From NCBI GenBank assembly GCA_013215465.1, contig JABSOW010000003.1, positions 186,001 to 250,000 of the forward strand: DNA of 64,000 nucleotides, given 5' to 3'. Made by a program: the position numbers and the translations under genes. The notes beneath the pieces are model-generated. The model searched no databases and was not told where the DNA came from. It saw nothing but the letters and a program-made list of their open reading frames with translations. Source of the DNA: Colwellia sp. (lineage in GTDB: Bacteria > Pseudomonadota > Gammaproteobacteria > Enterobacterales > Alteromonadaceae). Positions 40,679-50,571 of the stretch are shown one piece after another (within the stretch, counting starts at the first letter, position 1; the number at the start of each line of letters is the position of its first letter).

Positions 40679-42568
40679 CTAAGCTATTTTAGTTAGTAAG
40701 CCATGTTTTTTTAAGTAAACTAATAATAACGAAATTGCAGCAGGAGTAATACCAGAAATTCGAGAAGCTTTACCAATAGTTTCAGGTCTTGCATCTTTTA
40801 GCTTGGCAACCACTTCATTAGAAAGCCCTGATATTTGTTGATAATCAAATTCCAGTGGGATCAAAGTATTTTCATTACGTTTTTTCTTGGCTATTTCATC
40901 AAGCTGTCTATCAATATAACCCGCATACTTAGTTTGAATTTCAATTTGCTCTGAAGCTTCCGTATCAGTAATTGCCGGTCCTAGTCCTTCAATTTTCATT
41001 AGATCGTTATAACACACTTCTGGTCGACGAATAAGATCTTCAAGACTCGCTTCTTTGCTCATTGGACTTTTAAGTAATTTATTCACTTGTTCTACACAAG
41101 CGTGATCCTTTTGTACCCAAGTATCTTTTAATCGCTGACGTTCTAATTCAATATTTTCCATTTTTTCGTTAAAACGCTGCCAACGAAGATCATCAACTAA
41201 ACCGACTGATCGTCCTTTTTCAGTTAAACGGATATCAGCATTATCTTCACGTAATAATAAGCGATACTCAGCACGTGAGGTAAACATACGGTAAGGCTCT
41301 TTAGTGCCTAGGGTAGCTAGATCATCGATTAAAACTCCCATATAAGCTTGATCGCGACCTAAGGTAAATTCATCTTTACCTTTAACGCGGTTAGCGGCAT
41401 TAGTCCCACCAATGAGTCCTTGCGCACCCGCTTCTTCATAGCCAGTAGTACCATTAATTTGTCCGGCAAAATATAAATTTTCAACAAATTTACTTTCAAG
41501 TGATTGTTTTAAATCACGGGGATCAAAATAATCATATTCAATGGCATAACCTGGACGAGTGATAAATGCGTTTTCAAAACCTTTAATTGAGCGCACCAAA
41601 TTAATTTGGACATCAAAAGGTAAACTCGTTGAAATACCGTTAGGATAAACTTCGTTGGTAGTTAAACCTTCTGGCTCAACAAATATTTGATGAGAATTTT
41701 TATCAGCAAAACGATTAATTTTATCTTCAATAGAAGGACAATATCGTGGACCTATCCCTTCAATAACACCAGTATACATTGGAGAACGATCAAGACCATC
41801 ACGAATAAGTTGATGGGTTTTCTCGTTAGTATGGGTGATGTAGCAAGAAATTTGTTGTGGATGATCCTTTTGCGATCCCATAAATGAAAATACCGGACGT
41901 GGTGTATCACCGGGTTGTTCTTCCATTACTGAAAAATCTAACGATCGAGCATCTAAACGTGGTGGTGTACCGGTTTTTAAACGATCAATCCTAAAGGGCA
42001 TATCACGCATTTTAGCGGCTAAATTCATACTTGCAGGATCACCTGCTCGACCACCCTGATAGTTATTAAGGCCAATATGTATTTGCCCTGCAAGGAAGGT
42101 ACCTACGGTTAACACCACGGTTTTACTTTTGAATTTCAATCCCATTTGCGTTGATACACCGACGACACGATCATTCTCTAAGATCAAATCATCACAAGGT
42201 TGTTGAAAAATAGTTAAATTTTCTTGATTTTCTAAGGTTTTTCTAACGAAAGATCTATACAGAGCTCTGTCTGCTTGAGCGCGTGTAGCTCGTACAGCAG
42301 GGCCTTTGCTGCTATTCAATGTTCTAAATTGAATAGCGCTATGATCAATGGCTGTAGCCATTAAACCACCTAAGGCATCAATTTCTTTCACTAAATGCCC
42401 TTTACCAATCCCACCAATCGCAGGATTACAAGACATTTGCCCTAAAGTATCGATGTTATGGGTTAGCAGCAAGGTTTTGCAACCCATTCGTGCAGAAGCA
42501 AGTGCTGCCTCAGTGCCAGCATGGCCACCACCAACAACGATTACATCATAAAACTCTTGATACCACAT
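40679..42568 (-). CDS. mnmG: tRNA uridine-5-carboxymethylaminomethyl modification enzyme MnmG
   Basis: This FAD enzyme works with MnmE to install cmnm5U at the wobble position of certain tRNAs. The 629 residues equal E. coli MnmG. FAD motif [20 protein letters not shown], then [20 protein letters not shown] with the conserved Cys. The C-terminal MnmE-contact domain contains [20 protein letters not shown]. Its 5' end borders oriC, and transcription runs away from the origin. Confidence 0.98.
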   Translation of the reverse strand: MWYQEFYDVIVVGGGHAGTEAALASARMGCKTLLLTHNIDTLGQMSCNPAIGGIGKGHLVKEIDALGGLMATAIDHSAIQFRTLNSSKGPAVRATRAQADRALYRSFVRKTLENQENLTIFQQPCDDLILENDRVVGVSTQMGLKFKSKTVVLTVGTFLAGQIHIGLNNYQGGRAGDPASMNLAAKMRDMPFRIDRLKTGTPPRLDARSLDFSVMEEQPGDTPRPVFSFMGSQKDHPQQISCYITHTNEKTHQLIRDGLDRSPMYTGVIEGIGPRYCPSIEDKINRFADKNSHQIFVEPEGLTTNEVYPNGISTSLPFDVQINLVRSIKGFENAFITRPGYAIEYDYFDPRDLKQSLESKFVENLYFAGQINGTTGYEEAGAQGLIGGTNAANRVKGKDEFTLGRDQAYMGVLIDDLATLGTKEPYRMFTSRAEYRLLLREDNADIRLTEKGRSVGLVDDLRWQRFNEKMENIELERQRLKDTWVQKDHACVEQVNKLLKSPMSKEASLEDLIRRPEVCYNDLMKIEGLGPAITDTEASEQIEIQTKYAGYIDRQLDEIAKKKRNENTLIPLEFDYQQISGLSNEVVAKLKDARPETIGKASRISGITPAAISLLLVYLKKHGLLTKIA

Positions 42569-42689
42569 AAATCTTAACCTTCAGTGTTACGTTTTTAATA
42601 AAAAATTAAACTACCCACTCAGATGAAATTATTTTCATCGAAAAAGTAATTTGAAAAATCAGGAGACATATTTTAGCGCTTTTTTGTCT

Positions 42690-43004
42690 CGAGGGAAACG
42701 ATCAAATGATTAAAAAGATCAGGCACTGATCTCACTAATATATAATAAGATCTTTATAAAGATCTTATTATTATTACTTATTAAGGATCGATATTTCTGT
42801 GTGTAAGGCATTTTTTATTATATTTTTTATAGTGTTATATTAATGATAAGTCTGTGATCAATCCTTGATCAACCTAGGAGTAAGCTTTGATCAAAACAGT
42901 GAGTTATACACAGTGCTATTATATTAAAAAGTTAATCACTGGATAATAAGTCTAAATTAATAGCTTATTAACCAAATTATCCACAGGAGCTTTAAATTGT
43001 GATC
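42690..43004. other. oriC: Replication origin oriC (E. coli type)
   Basis: The mnmG-mioC gap holds the elements of an enterobacterial origin in the same order. An AT-rich unwinding region with GATCTTTATAAA/GATCTTATTATT 13-mer-like units lies at 42749-42780. An R1-like box TGTGTGTAA follows at 42799-42807. An AT-rich IHF-type stretch comes next. Then come TTATACACA at 42904-42912 (as E. coli R2), a weak box ACTGGATAA at 42938-42946, and the perfect TTATCCACA at 42977-42985 (as R4). Ten GATC sites occur in about 305 bp (42700, 42717, 42728, 42749, 42761, 42786, 42856, 42867, 42889, 43001), consistent with Dam/SeqA control. Confidence 0.9.
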
Positions 43005-43034
43005 TATATTGTTAATAAGTTATGGGTAACCTTA

Positions 43035-43502
43035 CTATAAACGATCTTTTATCTGATTTAACCACTGTTGTGCAAGCTCTTCTGGATCTATATCTTCACT
43101 CATATCTAACGTTCTAATACCAGATAGTTCACTGTAACCCTTTGTTTTTAATAGTATATTTAATTCTTTCCCTGCTTTGCAAAAAGTATCATAACTAGAA
43201 TCGCCGATCGCAATGATCATAAAGTTAATTGAGGATAGATCTTGTTCACAATTTTTAAGATCGCTAACAAAAGCTTGAATGTTATCAGGGAAGTCACCAG
43301 CACCATGAGTGGACGTACAAATTAGCCAAACTGATTTTTTGGTGGTATTTTGAGCAAAAGTGTCATTAAGGATCGATGTAAAATCTGGTTTTAAATGTAA
43401 ATTTACTTGATGTTCAAGTAAAATTAGCTGTTCTTCACAGGCTTCGGCAACATATTCTGTTCCCCCTAACATGCTACCAACAATGATTTGAAATGAGCTC
43501 AT
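43035..43502 (-). CDS. mioC: Flavodoxin-domain protein MioC
   Basis: This 155-residue short-chain flavodoxin binds FMN through GSMLGGTEYVAE, ICTSTHGAGDFPDN and IAIGDSSYDTFCKAG. E. coli MioC is linked to biotin synthase electron supply and is the gene next to oriC, transcribed through it; the same position and direction are seen here. The start ATG at 43502 is preceded by a purine-poor leader, so the ribosome binding site is weak. Confidence 0.95.
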   Translation of the reverse strand: MSSFQIIVGSMLGGTEYVAEACEEQLILLEHQVNLHLKPDFTSILNDTFAQNTTKKSVWLICTSTHGAGDFPDNIQAFVSDLKNCEQDLSSINFMIIAIGDSSYDTFCKAGKELNILLKTKGYSELSGIRTLDMSEDIDPEELAQQWLNQIKDRL

Positions 43503-43677
43503 TTGATAATATCCAATAGTTAATAATGCGCTTATTGTAATATCATCGAATGGTTAATTTAACTGATATTTTTCTAATTTGTAGAATAAAGCTTTATAAA
43601 GTATTAGTAAAAACATGGATGTTTTATAGCAAATAAAATAGTGAATTAACCTCAGATCTGCTTAAGCACAACATTTT

Positions 43678-43957
43678 TTAAACAGCCATCAGTCCAAATA
43701 GTCCAAATTCACTAGGTGATAACTTAATACTTGGCTTATTTTTTAAACAATAAGCCACGATACCAATAACATTAAGCATAAATTATGTCTCGCTACGATG
43801 TCGGCTATGCTCTACTTGGGAAATGTCTTTCAGTTGATCATTTATCGTTTCAATAATATATATCTTTGATAACATTGCCCTATCAAATACTGACATTGCT
43901 TTAGCCTTAATGTTTTTAGTCGAAAGATCTGATCGCTAGGTGGGAAATTAGTTCAAC
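43678..43957 (-). pseudogene. IS982-family transposase remnant (3' part)
   Basis: The minus strand reads KAKAMSVFDRAMLSKIYIIE, then TINDQLKDISQVEHSRHRSE, an in-frame TAA, then MLNVIGIVAYCLKNKPSIKL and a stop at 43678. The QLKDISQVEHSRHRS block is the conserved C-terminal signature of IS982 transposases (NQLKNISQIEHTRHRS). A frameshift precedes it, and the catalytic 5' two-thirds are gone. No terminal repeats are recognisable. Confidence 0.8.
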
Positions 43958-43992
43958 TTTTATCCAGTTTTCAGGTTGAATTAGTTAATTGA

Positions 43993-44125
43993 GAGCGGTG
44001 TCTGGGAGGTTAGAACATGTAAAACTTGTCTGTATAGTCATCCTTATCAAACAAAATTGTGACGTTATCGCTTCCCTGACAAGTTGCCAGGGCTAGTTTA
44101 AAAGGTTTACCTGTCGTGTTATTGA
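43993..44125 (+). repeat. Dispersed repeat family C, copy 2
   Basis: About 130 bp (GGAGGTTAGAACA ... GACGTTATCGCTTCCCTGAC ... GGTTTACCTGTCGTG). It aligns over most of its length with the reverse complement of 58571-58709 and over its right half with 7452-7516. It directly follows the IS982 remnant and has no plausible reading frame. Confidence 0.7.
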
Positions 44126-44263
44126 GGGGAATGTTTTTAAGACTACTGATTATATGAATAGTGTAAACTAGTAAGTTTGCAGTGAACAATTTTACAGCTC
44201 GAGTCTAATGCCTTTACTTACTTTCTGGAGAAGTGAGTAAAGGTTAGAATAGAGTTATGTTAG

Positions 44264-45679
44264 CTATTTACCTATACAAAAAGAGCTAAATATTTTACTT
44301 AGCAGATCATCGCTGCTGAATTCACCGGTTATTTGATCTAGTTCTTGTTGGCATATTCGTAACTCTTCTGCCAGTATCTCGCCAGCGACATAAGATTCAA
44401 GTTGTTCTAAGCCGATGAGTAAATGTTGATGAGTATTGTTTAGAGCGGTTAAATGACGCCTTCTAGCCATAAAACCACCTTCGGTGCTACTTTGATAACC
44501 CATAATCTGTTTTAAGTGCTCTTTTAAGCTATCAATACCTAAGCCAGTTTTTGCTGAGAGGGTTACTACAGCATGTCTGGTTTGTTTATTATCGGTAAAT
44601 TCAGTTAGCCCTATATCGGTTTGATTGATTGCTTGGTTTAGATCAGCTTTATTTCGTACTAAAGTTAGTCCTATATTGCTTGGTAGTTTTTCAAAAAACT
44701 CAGGATAGTAATCTTTAATAGCTTGCTCATCTGCTAACATATCGTGGTTTTCACTGGCATCTACCATTAATAATACCCGGTCAGCTTTTTTTATTTCCTG
44801 CCAAGCGCGCTCGATGCCTATTTGTTCAACTTTATCATCACTGTCACGTAAACCTGCGGTATCAATGATATGTAACGGCATTCCGTCTATATGAATTTGT
44901 TCGGTTAAGACATCACGGGTGGTGCCGGCAATATCGGTTACTATCGCTGTTTCTTTACCACTTAATGCATTTAACAGGCTTGATTTACCCGCATTAGGAC
45001 GGCCAGCAATTACTACTCTCATGCCTTCACGAATAATACTTCCTTGTTGTGCTTGTTTTTGAACACTTTCAACTTGCTTAATAATTGCTTTTAGATCGGT
45101 GACTATTTTTTTGTCAGCAAGAAAGTCAATTTCTTCTTCTGGGAAATCAATGGCTGCTTCTACATACATACGTAGATGAATTATGCTATCAACCATTTCA
45201 TGAACGAGTTTAGAAAAATCACCTTGAAGAGAGTTTAGGGCAGAGCGGGCAGCTTGTTCTGAGCTAGAATTAATTAAATCGGCAATCGCTTCTGCTTGTG
45301 TTAAATCGAGTTTGTCATTTAGGAAAGCTTGCTCACTGAATTCTCCCGGCTTGGCCATTACGACTTTGGGTAGAGCAAGAATAGCATTGAGTAGCATGTC
45401 TAAAATAACAGGGCCACCATGGCCTTGAAATTCTATAACATCTTCACCGGTAAAGGAGTTTGGTGCTTGAAAAAACAGCGCTATACCTTGATCTAAAATT
45501 TCATTGTTAGCATCGGTAAACGGTAAATATTCAGCTTTTCTTATCGCTGGTATTTTACCTAAAATAGCTTGAGCAACATTTTTTGCTTCGGGCCCGGAAA
45601 CACGAATGATACCTACACCACCACGTCCGGGGGCGGTAGCTTGTGCGGCAATAGTTGTTTGTTTGGAAAATGAAGTCAT
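44264..45679 (-). CDS. mnmE: tRNA modification GTPase MnmE
   Basis: This dimeric GTPase is the partner of MnmG in cmnm5U synthesis. The 471 residues are slightly longer than E. coli (454). The N-terminal THF-binding domain includes [14 protein letters not shown]; the G domain shows [29 protein letters not shown] and NKAD. The C-terminal FCIGK with its essential cysteine is intact. A MITE and the yidC terminator lie upstream, so it probably uses its own promoter. A hairpin (44211-44243) without T-run follows its stop. Confidence 0.98.
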   Translation of the reverse strand: MTSFSKQTTIAAQATAPGRGGVGIIRVSGPEAKNVAQAILGKIPAIRKAEYLPFTDANNEILDQGIALFFQAPNSFTGEDVIEFQGHGGPVILDMLLNAILALPKVVMAKPGEFSEQAFLNDKLDLTQAEAIADLINSSSEQAARSALNSLQGDFSKLVHEMVDSIIHLRMYVEAAIDFPEEEIDFLADKKIVTDLKAIIKQVESVQKQAQQGSIIREGMRVVIAGRPNAGKSSLLNALSGKETAIVTDIAGTTRDVLTEQIHIDGMPLHIIDTAGLRDSDDKVEQIGIERAWQEIKKADRVLLMVDASENHDMLADEQAIKDYYPEFFEKLPSNIGLTLVRNKADLNQAINQTDIGLTEFTDNKQTRHAVVTLSAKTGLGIDSLKEHLKQIMGYQSSTEGGFMARRRHLTALNNTHQHLLIGLEQLESYVAGEILAEELRICQQELDQITGEFSSDDLLSKIFSSFCIGK

Positions 45680-45736
45680 GGCATTGTTTTGATAGTTGAT
45701 AAGTTAATAGGAAGTATTTTACTTTATTTAGTTGTA

Positions 45737-45896
45737 ATACCAATACAAATAAATATGTGATCATTTTAAATGGACTAAGTATTTCAATAACGTTGTTGCT
45801 TTCAATCCCAATAGCCAGCTATTACTCAATCAAGCGCCTTGTTCTTAAAAATTTATCCTCATTAATATTTGATCACTAACTTACTAGTATTGGTAT
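45737..45896. mobile_element. MITE family B (ATACCAATAC), complete copy
   Basis: This 160-bp element has 10-bp perfect ends (ATACCAATAC at 45737-45746 and GTATTGGTAT at 45887-45896). The inverted similarity extends with mismatches to GTGATCA, about 26 bp. No coding capacity. It fills the gap between mnmE and the yidC terminator. Confidence 0.7.
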
Positions 45897-45905
45897 AACT
45901 AACAA

Positions 45906-45937
45906 AAAAGCGATTTCTTGAAAAAGAAATCGCTTTT
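45906..45937 (-). terminator. Terminator of the rpmH-rnpA-yidD-yidC transcript
   Basis: A perfect 14-bp stem (AAAAGCGATTTCTT, 4-nt loop, AAGAAATCGCTTTT) followed on the minus strand by further T, 45 nt after the yidC stop. Confidence 0.92.
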
Positions 45938-45981
45938 ATCTGAATTTAGTTTATTGGTAAGTTAATACTTGTTGCGAGTAA

Positions 45982-47619
45982 TTATGACTTCGCTTCAGCT
46001 AACTTTTTCTTTTCAATACCACTAAAAATTATTTTCATTTGAGTGATTGAAATTAAATTACTAATAAACCAGTAAAGCACTAGGCCAGATGGGAACCATG
46101 CCATAAATATTGAGAATACCACGGGCATATATTGCATTATTTTTTGTTGCATTGGATCTTGTACTGTCATCGGCTGCAGTTTTTGCATGACAAACATACT
46201 GATACCCATCAATACTGGTAATACATAGTAAGGGTCCATTGCGGATAAATCTTGAATCCAGAATATAAATGGTGCATGGCGTAATTCTACGCTTTCTAGA
46301 AATACCCAGTATAGTGCTAAGAAAATAGGCATTTGTAAAATTAATGGTAAACAACCGCCAGCTGGATTTACTTTTTCTTTACGATACATTTCCATGGTAG
46401 CTTGTGACATTTTTTGTTTGTCATCACCATAGCGTTCTTTTAGTTTTGCCATTTTAGGGGCTAACTCACGCATTTTTGCCATCGAAGTATATTGTGCTTT
46501 GGTAAGAGGGTACATACCACCTTTAACAATTAAGGTGATAATAATAATAGCAACACCCCAGTTAGAGACAAAACTCTGAATAGTTAATAACAACCAGAAT
46601 AGTGGTTGGCTGATCATCCATAAAAAACCATAATCAATTGTTAAATCTAAGTTAGGCGCAATTTTTTCTAATACTTCTTGATCTTTAGGACCAACATAGA
46701 AAATTGCCGATGTAATACCTTGTTGACCAGCATCAATAGTGATTGCTGGTGCTTTAAAGCCTATAACAGCTTCTAGGTTGTTACTATAGCTAGTATAAAT
46801 TTGGTTATTATCTGTAGCACTTGGCACCCAGGCTGAAACAAAGTAATGCTCAAGCATAGCGACCCAACCACCTGGTGTGGTTTTATTTAGGTTTGCGTCA
46901 GCAATATCATCAAAGTCATATTTTTCATAGCGATCTTCTGAAGTTGAAAAAGCAGCGCCTCGGTATGTAGGTAACAAGCCTGACGAAGTATCGGTAAGCG
47001 TTGATTGTTTAAGTTGTCCGTACATTTGCACCGAAACACTGTTTGCGGTGTTGTTATCAATAATGTAATCAACATTGACACTATAGCTGTCAGCATTAAA
47101 GGTAAAACGTTTAGTAACCGTTAAGCCTTGTTCATCTTGAAATGTTAAATCAACAGTTAAGTCATCAGCAGATAATTCATAGCTTGATTGTGAACTGCTA
47201 TAAATAGGACGACCTTTAATTACCCTATCTACACCATTTGCACCGGTTAAACCACTTTGTGCAACATATTTCTGATTACCATTTTGTAATATAGTAAATG
47301 GAATGCCGTTGCCTTGTTCTGTATCGAACTTACGCAGTTTCACTTCGACAATATCACCACCCTGAGTATTAATTTTTATAATTAATGTGTTAGTGGTTAC
47401 CGTAACTAATTTTGCACTAGAATGAGTTGTTTTTATCAATGGCGCTGAAGAATCTGATGATTCAGGGACAAAATCTGCGTTAGCATTTTGCTCTGTTGAT
47501 ATTGTTTGATTAATACTTGATTGTTCAACTGCTGGAGCATTTTCTAATTGCCACTGACTAAATAATAAGTAAGTAACAACCATAAGCGCAATAAATAGCA
47601 GACTGCGTTGAGATTCCAT
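45982..47619 (-). CDS. yidC: Membrane protein insertase YidC
   Basis: It inserts and folds inner-membrane proteins alone or with SecYEG. The 545 residues (E. coli 548) have an N-terminal signal-anchor (LLFIALMVVTYLLFSQWQLE), a large periplasmic beta-domain (residues about 60-340), and five C-terminal membrane helices. The hydrophilic-groove region YPLTKAQYTSMAKMRELAPK is present, with NPAGGCLPLILQMPIFLALY. It is the usual neighbour of yidD, rnpA and rpmH; the 151 nt between yidD and yidC hold no gene. Confidence 0.98.
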   Translation of the reverse strand: MESQRSLLFIALMVVTYLLFSQWQLENAPAVEQSSINQTISTEQNANADFVPESSDSSAPLIKTTHSSAKLVTVTTNTLIIKINTQGGDIVEVKLRKFDTEQGNGIPFTILQNGNQKYVAQSGLTGANGVDRVIKGRPIYSSSQSSYELSADDLTVDLTFQDEQGLTVTKRFTFNADSYSVNVDYIIDNNTANSVSVQMYGQLKQSTLTDTSSGLLPTYRGAAFSTSEDRYEKYDFDDIADANLNKTTPGGWVAMLEHYFVSAWVPSATDNNQIYTSYSNNLEAVIGFKAPAITIDAGQQGITSAIFYVGPKDQEVLEKIAPNLDLTIDYGFLWMISQPLFWLLLTIQSFVSNWGVAIIIITLIVKGGMYPLTKAQYTSMAKMRELAPKMAKLKERYGDDKQKMSQATMEMYRKEKVNPAGGCLPLILQMPIFLALYWVFLESVELRHAPFIFWIQDLSAMDPYYVLPVLMGISMFVMQKLQPMTVQDPMQQKIMQYMPVVFSIFMAWFPSGLVLYWFISNLISITQMKIIFSGIEKKKLAEAKS

Positions 47620-47770
47620 AAGGTTTATTTCTCTTCTTTTTGTGTTGACAGGGGGTTATCACCACCTGCATTTAATTAATTGCAAGGCATTTTAGTATAC
47701 GCGAGCTAGTTAACCAACTACCTTTTAAAATATGTAGACTAAAATCTAGTATTATTAAGACAAGAAAGTT

Positions 47771-48019
47771 TTATTTGTCTTTATCTATCGGTGGAACCGG
47801 ATCTTCACCGCCTTCATTAAGGGGATGACATTTCAATATACGTTTACTTGCTAACCAGCCACCTTTAATCACACCAAAGCGATTTATTGCTTCACTGGCA
47901 TAACAAGAACAAGTAGGGTGGAATCGACAATTTGATCCTAGCATTGGGCTAATAAAGCGCTGGTAACCTTTTATACAGGTTATTGCTAACTTTTGTGGCG
48001 TTGAATTATTTTTCGCCAT
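47771..48019 (-). CDS. yidD: Membrane protein insertion efficiency factor YidD
   Basis: This 82-residue amphipathic protein is associated with YidC-dependent insertion. The family pattern is complete: [20 protein letters not shown], then [15 protein letters not shown] and [15 protein letters not shown]. It overlaps the end of rnpA by 34 nt, as in many genomes. Confidence 0.96.
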   Translation of the reverse strand: MAKNNSTPQKLAITCIKGYQRFISPMLGSNCRFHPTCSCYASEAINRFGVIKGGWLASKRILKCHPLNEGGEDPVPPIDKDK

Positions 48020-48369
48020 ATTTTTGTCAATTGTTGATTAATTTCTTTGTTGTCTAACTGATCAATACCGGACTTTACCATAACGACCATGTCGATAGCA
48101 GGTAAATTGTGTTGATTTAAACGAAAGCTTTCTCTAATAATTCTTTTTATTCTATTTCGTTGTACGGCAAGCTTTACTCGTTTTTTAGCTATAGCTAGCC
48201 CTAAACGATTATTTTTACATGAATCAGCAGGTAAATTAGAAGGTGTTATAAGGATAGTAAAGTGGGATGAGCCAAAACGAATTGGTTTTTTAAATACAGA
48301 TTGAAAGTGATCGGGAGTCAACAGACGTGACTCCCGATTAAATTCATAAGTAACCTTATTGGTTACCAT
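47986..48369 (-). CDS. rnpA: Ribonuclease P protein component
   Basis: Protein subunit of RNase P, which matures the 5' ends of tRNAs. The 127 residues contain the RNA-binding signature [20 protein letters not shown], followed by IRESFR. The first ATG at 48369 gives an N-terminus of [20 protein letters not shown], compatible with the family. It lies 39 nt after rpmH. Confidence 0.97.
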   Translation of the reverse strand: MVTNKVTYEFNRESRLLTPDHFQSVFKKPIRFGSSHFTILITPSNLPADSCKNNRLGLAIAKKRVKLAVQRNRIKRIIRESFRLNQHNLPAIDMVVMVKSGIDQLDNKEINQQLTKIWRKIIQRHKS

Positions 48370-48408
48370 ATCTTAAGACTACTTTCTTAGTAAGAAAAAG
48401 GATTAAGA

Positions 48409-48543
48409 TTATGCGCTAAGGCGTACACGGCCTTTAGCACGGCGACGTGCTATTACAGCACGGCCATTTTTAGTTGCCATACGAGCACGGAATCCGTGGT
48501 TACGCTTACGCTTTAGTATGCTAGGTTGAAATGTTCTTTTCAT
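48409..48543 (-). CDS. rpmH: 50S ribosomal protein L34
   Basis: This 44-residue, highly basic protein reads [20 protein letters not shown] and continues to [12 protein letters not shown], a textbook L34. It is first in the rpmH-rnpA-yidD-yidC group. A consensus promoter lies about 75 nt upstream (48619-48647). Confidence 0.97.
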   Translation of the reverse strand: MKRTFQPSILKRKRNHGFRARMATKNGRAVIARRRAKGRVRLSA

Positions 48544-48618
48544 TACGCTAATCCGTCGGTTGTTGTTGCCCTGACAAAAAAGCCATTATGAGCACACTGG
48601 TCTAAAAAAAGAGGGCGA

Positions 48619-48647
48619 ATTCTAAATCTTTACTAGACTATTGTCAA
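48619..48647 (-). promoter_or_regulatory. Sigma-70 promoter of rpmH
   Basis: On the minus strand TTGACA (48642-48647), an exact 17-bp spacer, then TAGAAT (48619-48624). It is the strongest consensus promoter recognised in the window, as expected for a ribosomal protein gene. Confidence 0.8.
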
Positions 48648-49119
48648 TAAAATATATTCTCTTATTTACAAATGATCTTAGTAGGATCCTTTAGATCTTA
48701 ATAAAATTCGCTTACATCTAGGGATATTTTATACTTTAAAATTATAAAATATCCACAGGTTTTGATGATAATAATTAAGTCATGGTTATTTTTAATTTTT
48801 TATCACCATAAGTAAATATGCTATATAGCTTTTTTTAGCATTATTTTAATCTATTAAAGTTGTTAATAATATTAATTAACAACTGGTTAGCATATTTATG
48901 ATAAAAATAATGGATAATACTTGTTTGTCAATATTGCACTTGTGGATAAGTATAGAGATAATGGTGCTACATAATAAAATTTTCGCTTGCGCTAGTTTTT
49001 TAAGTTCACTAGTTTTTGTTTATTTTGACATTAAATATTCATTTTATTTACCCTTTATTTATTATAAATAGTAAGTATATTTTGCAAGCTGATTAGATCA
49101 CTTTCTTTTGGAGTTTTGG
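48648..49119 (+). promoter_or_regulatory. dnaA upstream region with DnaA boxes
   Basis: This AT-rich non-coding region contains a perfect DnaA box (TGTGGATAA, 48941-48949), a one-mismatch box (ATATCCACA, 48749-48757) and a weak one (AATGGATAA, 48909-48917). Three GATC sites cluster around 48673-48700. The boxes suggest DnaA autoregulation of dnaA. A TTGACA near 49034 may be the -35 of the dnaA promoter, but no good -10 is spaced to it. Confidence 0.6.
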
Positions 49120-50490
49120 TTGGAACACTCACTTTGGCAACGTTGCCTTTCTGTTCTGCAAGAAGAATTGCCTGCTCAGCAATTTAGTATGTGGATTCGA
49201 CCATTACAATGTGTCGTCACAAATAATGTTTTAACACTGTATGCCCCTAATCGGTTTGTTTTGGATTGGGTACGTGATAAATATGTTAATCGAATTAACG
49301 AATTAATTACTATGACTGACGGTGGGGAGTCTTATCTGCTACGATTTGATGTCGGCAGTAAACCATTAACACCAACAGTGAAAAATAATGCGTCGTCACC
49401 TTTAGCTAGTGCACATTTTAGTAAAAATACTACAGCAACAGCGACAAATGCAGCTAGTGCTGGTTTGCCTAAAAAAGCCAACGTTAGAGTAAAATATACC
49501 TTTGACAACTTTGTTGAAGGTAAGTCTAATCAATTGGCACGCGCCGCAGCATCACAAGTCGCTGATAACCCTGGTGCAGCCTATAACCCATTGTTTATCT
49601 ATGGTGGTACCGGCCTTGGTAAAACACACTTATTGCACGCAGTTGGTAATGCAATATTAGAAAATAATCCGAACGCAAAAATTGCTTATATGCATTCTGA
49701 GCGATTTGTTCAAGATATGGTAAAAGCTCTCCAAAATAATGAGATGGAGAAGTTTAAACATTATTATCGAAGTGTTGATGCATTGTTGATAGATGACATT
49801 CAATTTTTTGCCGGTAAAGATAGAACTCAAGAAGAATTTTTTCACACTTTTAATGCTTTACTAGAGGGTAATCAACAGATCATCCTCACGAGTGATCGTT
49901 ATCCTAAAGAGGTTGCTGTTGAAGATCGATTAAAATCTCGCTTTGGCTGGGGCTTAACTATTGCTATCGAGCCACCAGAGTTAGAAACTCGTGTGGCAAT
50001 TTTGAAGAAAAAAGCACAAGAGAATAATATCAATCTTGCAGATGAAGTTGCTTTTTTTATTGCCAAGCGTTTACGCTCTAACGTACGTGAGTTAGAAGGG
50101 GCACTTAATAGAGTTATCGCGAATGCTAATTTTACCGGTCGTGCTATCACTATCGATTTTGTCCGTGAAGCATTACGAGATTTATTAGCATTACAAGACA
50201 AATTAGTTACTATCGATAATATTCAACGCACGGTAGCTGAATATTATAAAATCAAAATCGCAGATTTATTGTCAAAAAGAAGAAATAGATCTGTTGCTAG
50301 ACCTAGACAGTTAGCAATGGCACTATCTAAAGAATTAACTAATCATAGTTTACCTGAAATTGGTGATGCTTTTGGTGGTAGAGACCATACTACTGTGCTT
50401 CATGCCTGTCGTAAAGTTAAGTCATTACGCGAAGAATTTCATGATATTAAAGAAGATTATTCGAATTTAATAAGAACACTATCGTCTTGA
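49120..50490 (+). CDS. dnaA: Chromosomal replication initiator DnaA
   Basis: AAA+ ATPase that melts oriC. Domain I is [20 protein letters not shown], then SMWIRPLQ. Walker A is [13 protein letters not shown]; Walker B lies in [12 protein letters not shown]. The DNA-binding signature is [16 protein letters not shown] place the start at the TTG 49120 (456 residues), because a strong GGAG (49110-49113) stands six bases before it. A TTG at 49108 would overlap this Shine-Dalgarno sequence. A rare start codon agrees with the GTG of E. coli dnaA and limits expression. Confidence 0.97.
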   Translation: MEHSLWQRCLSVLQEELPAQQFSMWIRPLQCVVTNNVLTLYAPNRFVLDWVRDKYVNRINELITMTDGGESYLLRFDVGSKPLTPTVKNNASSPLASAHFSKNTTATATNAASAGLPKKANVRVKYTFDNFVEGKSNQLARAAASQVADNPGAAYNPLFIYGGTGLGKTHLLHAVGNAILENNPNAKIAYMHSERFVQDMVKALQNNEMEKFKHYYRSVDALLIDDIQFFAGKDRTQEEFFHTFNALLEGNQQIILTSDRYPKEVAVEDRLKSRFGWGLTIAIEPPELETRVAILKKKAQENNINLADEVAFFIAKRLRSNVRELEGALNRVIANANFTGRAITIDFVREALRDLLALQDKLVTIDNIQRTVAEYYKIKIADLLSKRRNRSVARPRQLAMALSKELTNHSLPEIGDAFGGRDHTTVLHACRKVKSLREEFHDIKEDYSNLIRTLSS

Positions 50491-50571
50491 TTTATAAAGG
50501 TTAAGTGCTAATAAATTTGTCATTTAACTTTTCTTTAAAAATAATAATTATGTGCATAAGCAGGAATACAA

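Noticed and set aside
44211..44243. Terminator after mnmE
   Set aside because: A 13-bp stem is present, but no T-run follows on the minus strand, so I mention it only as a hairpin.
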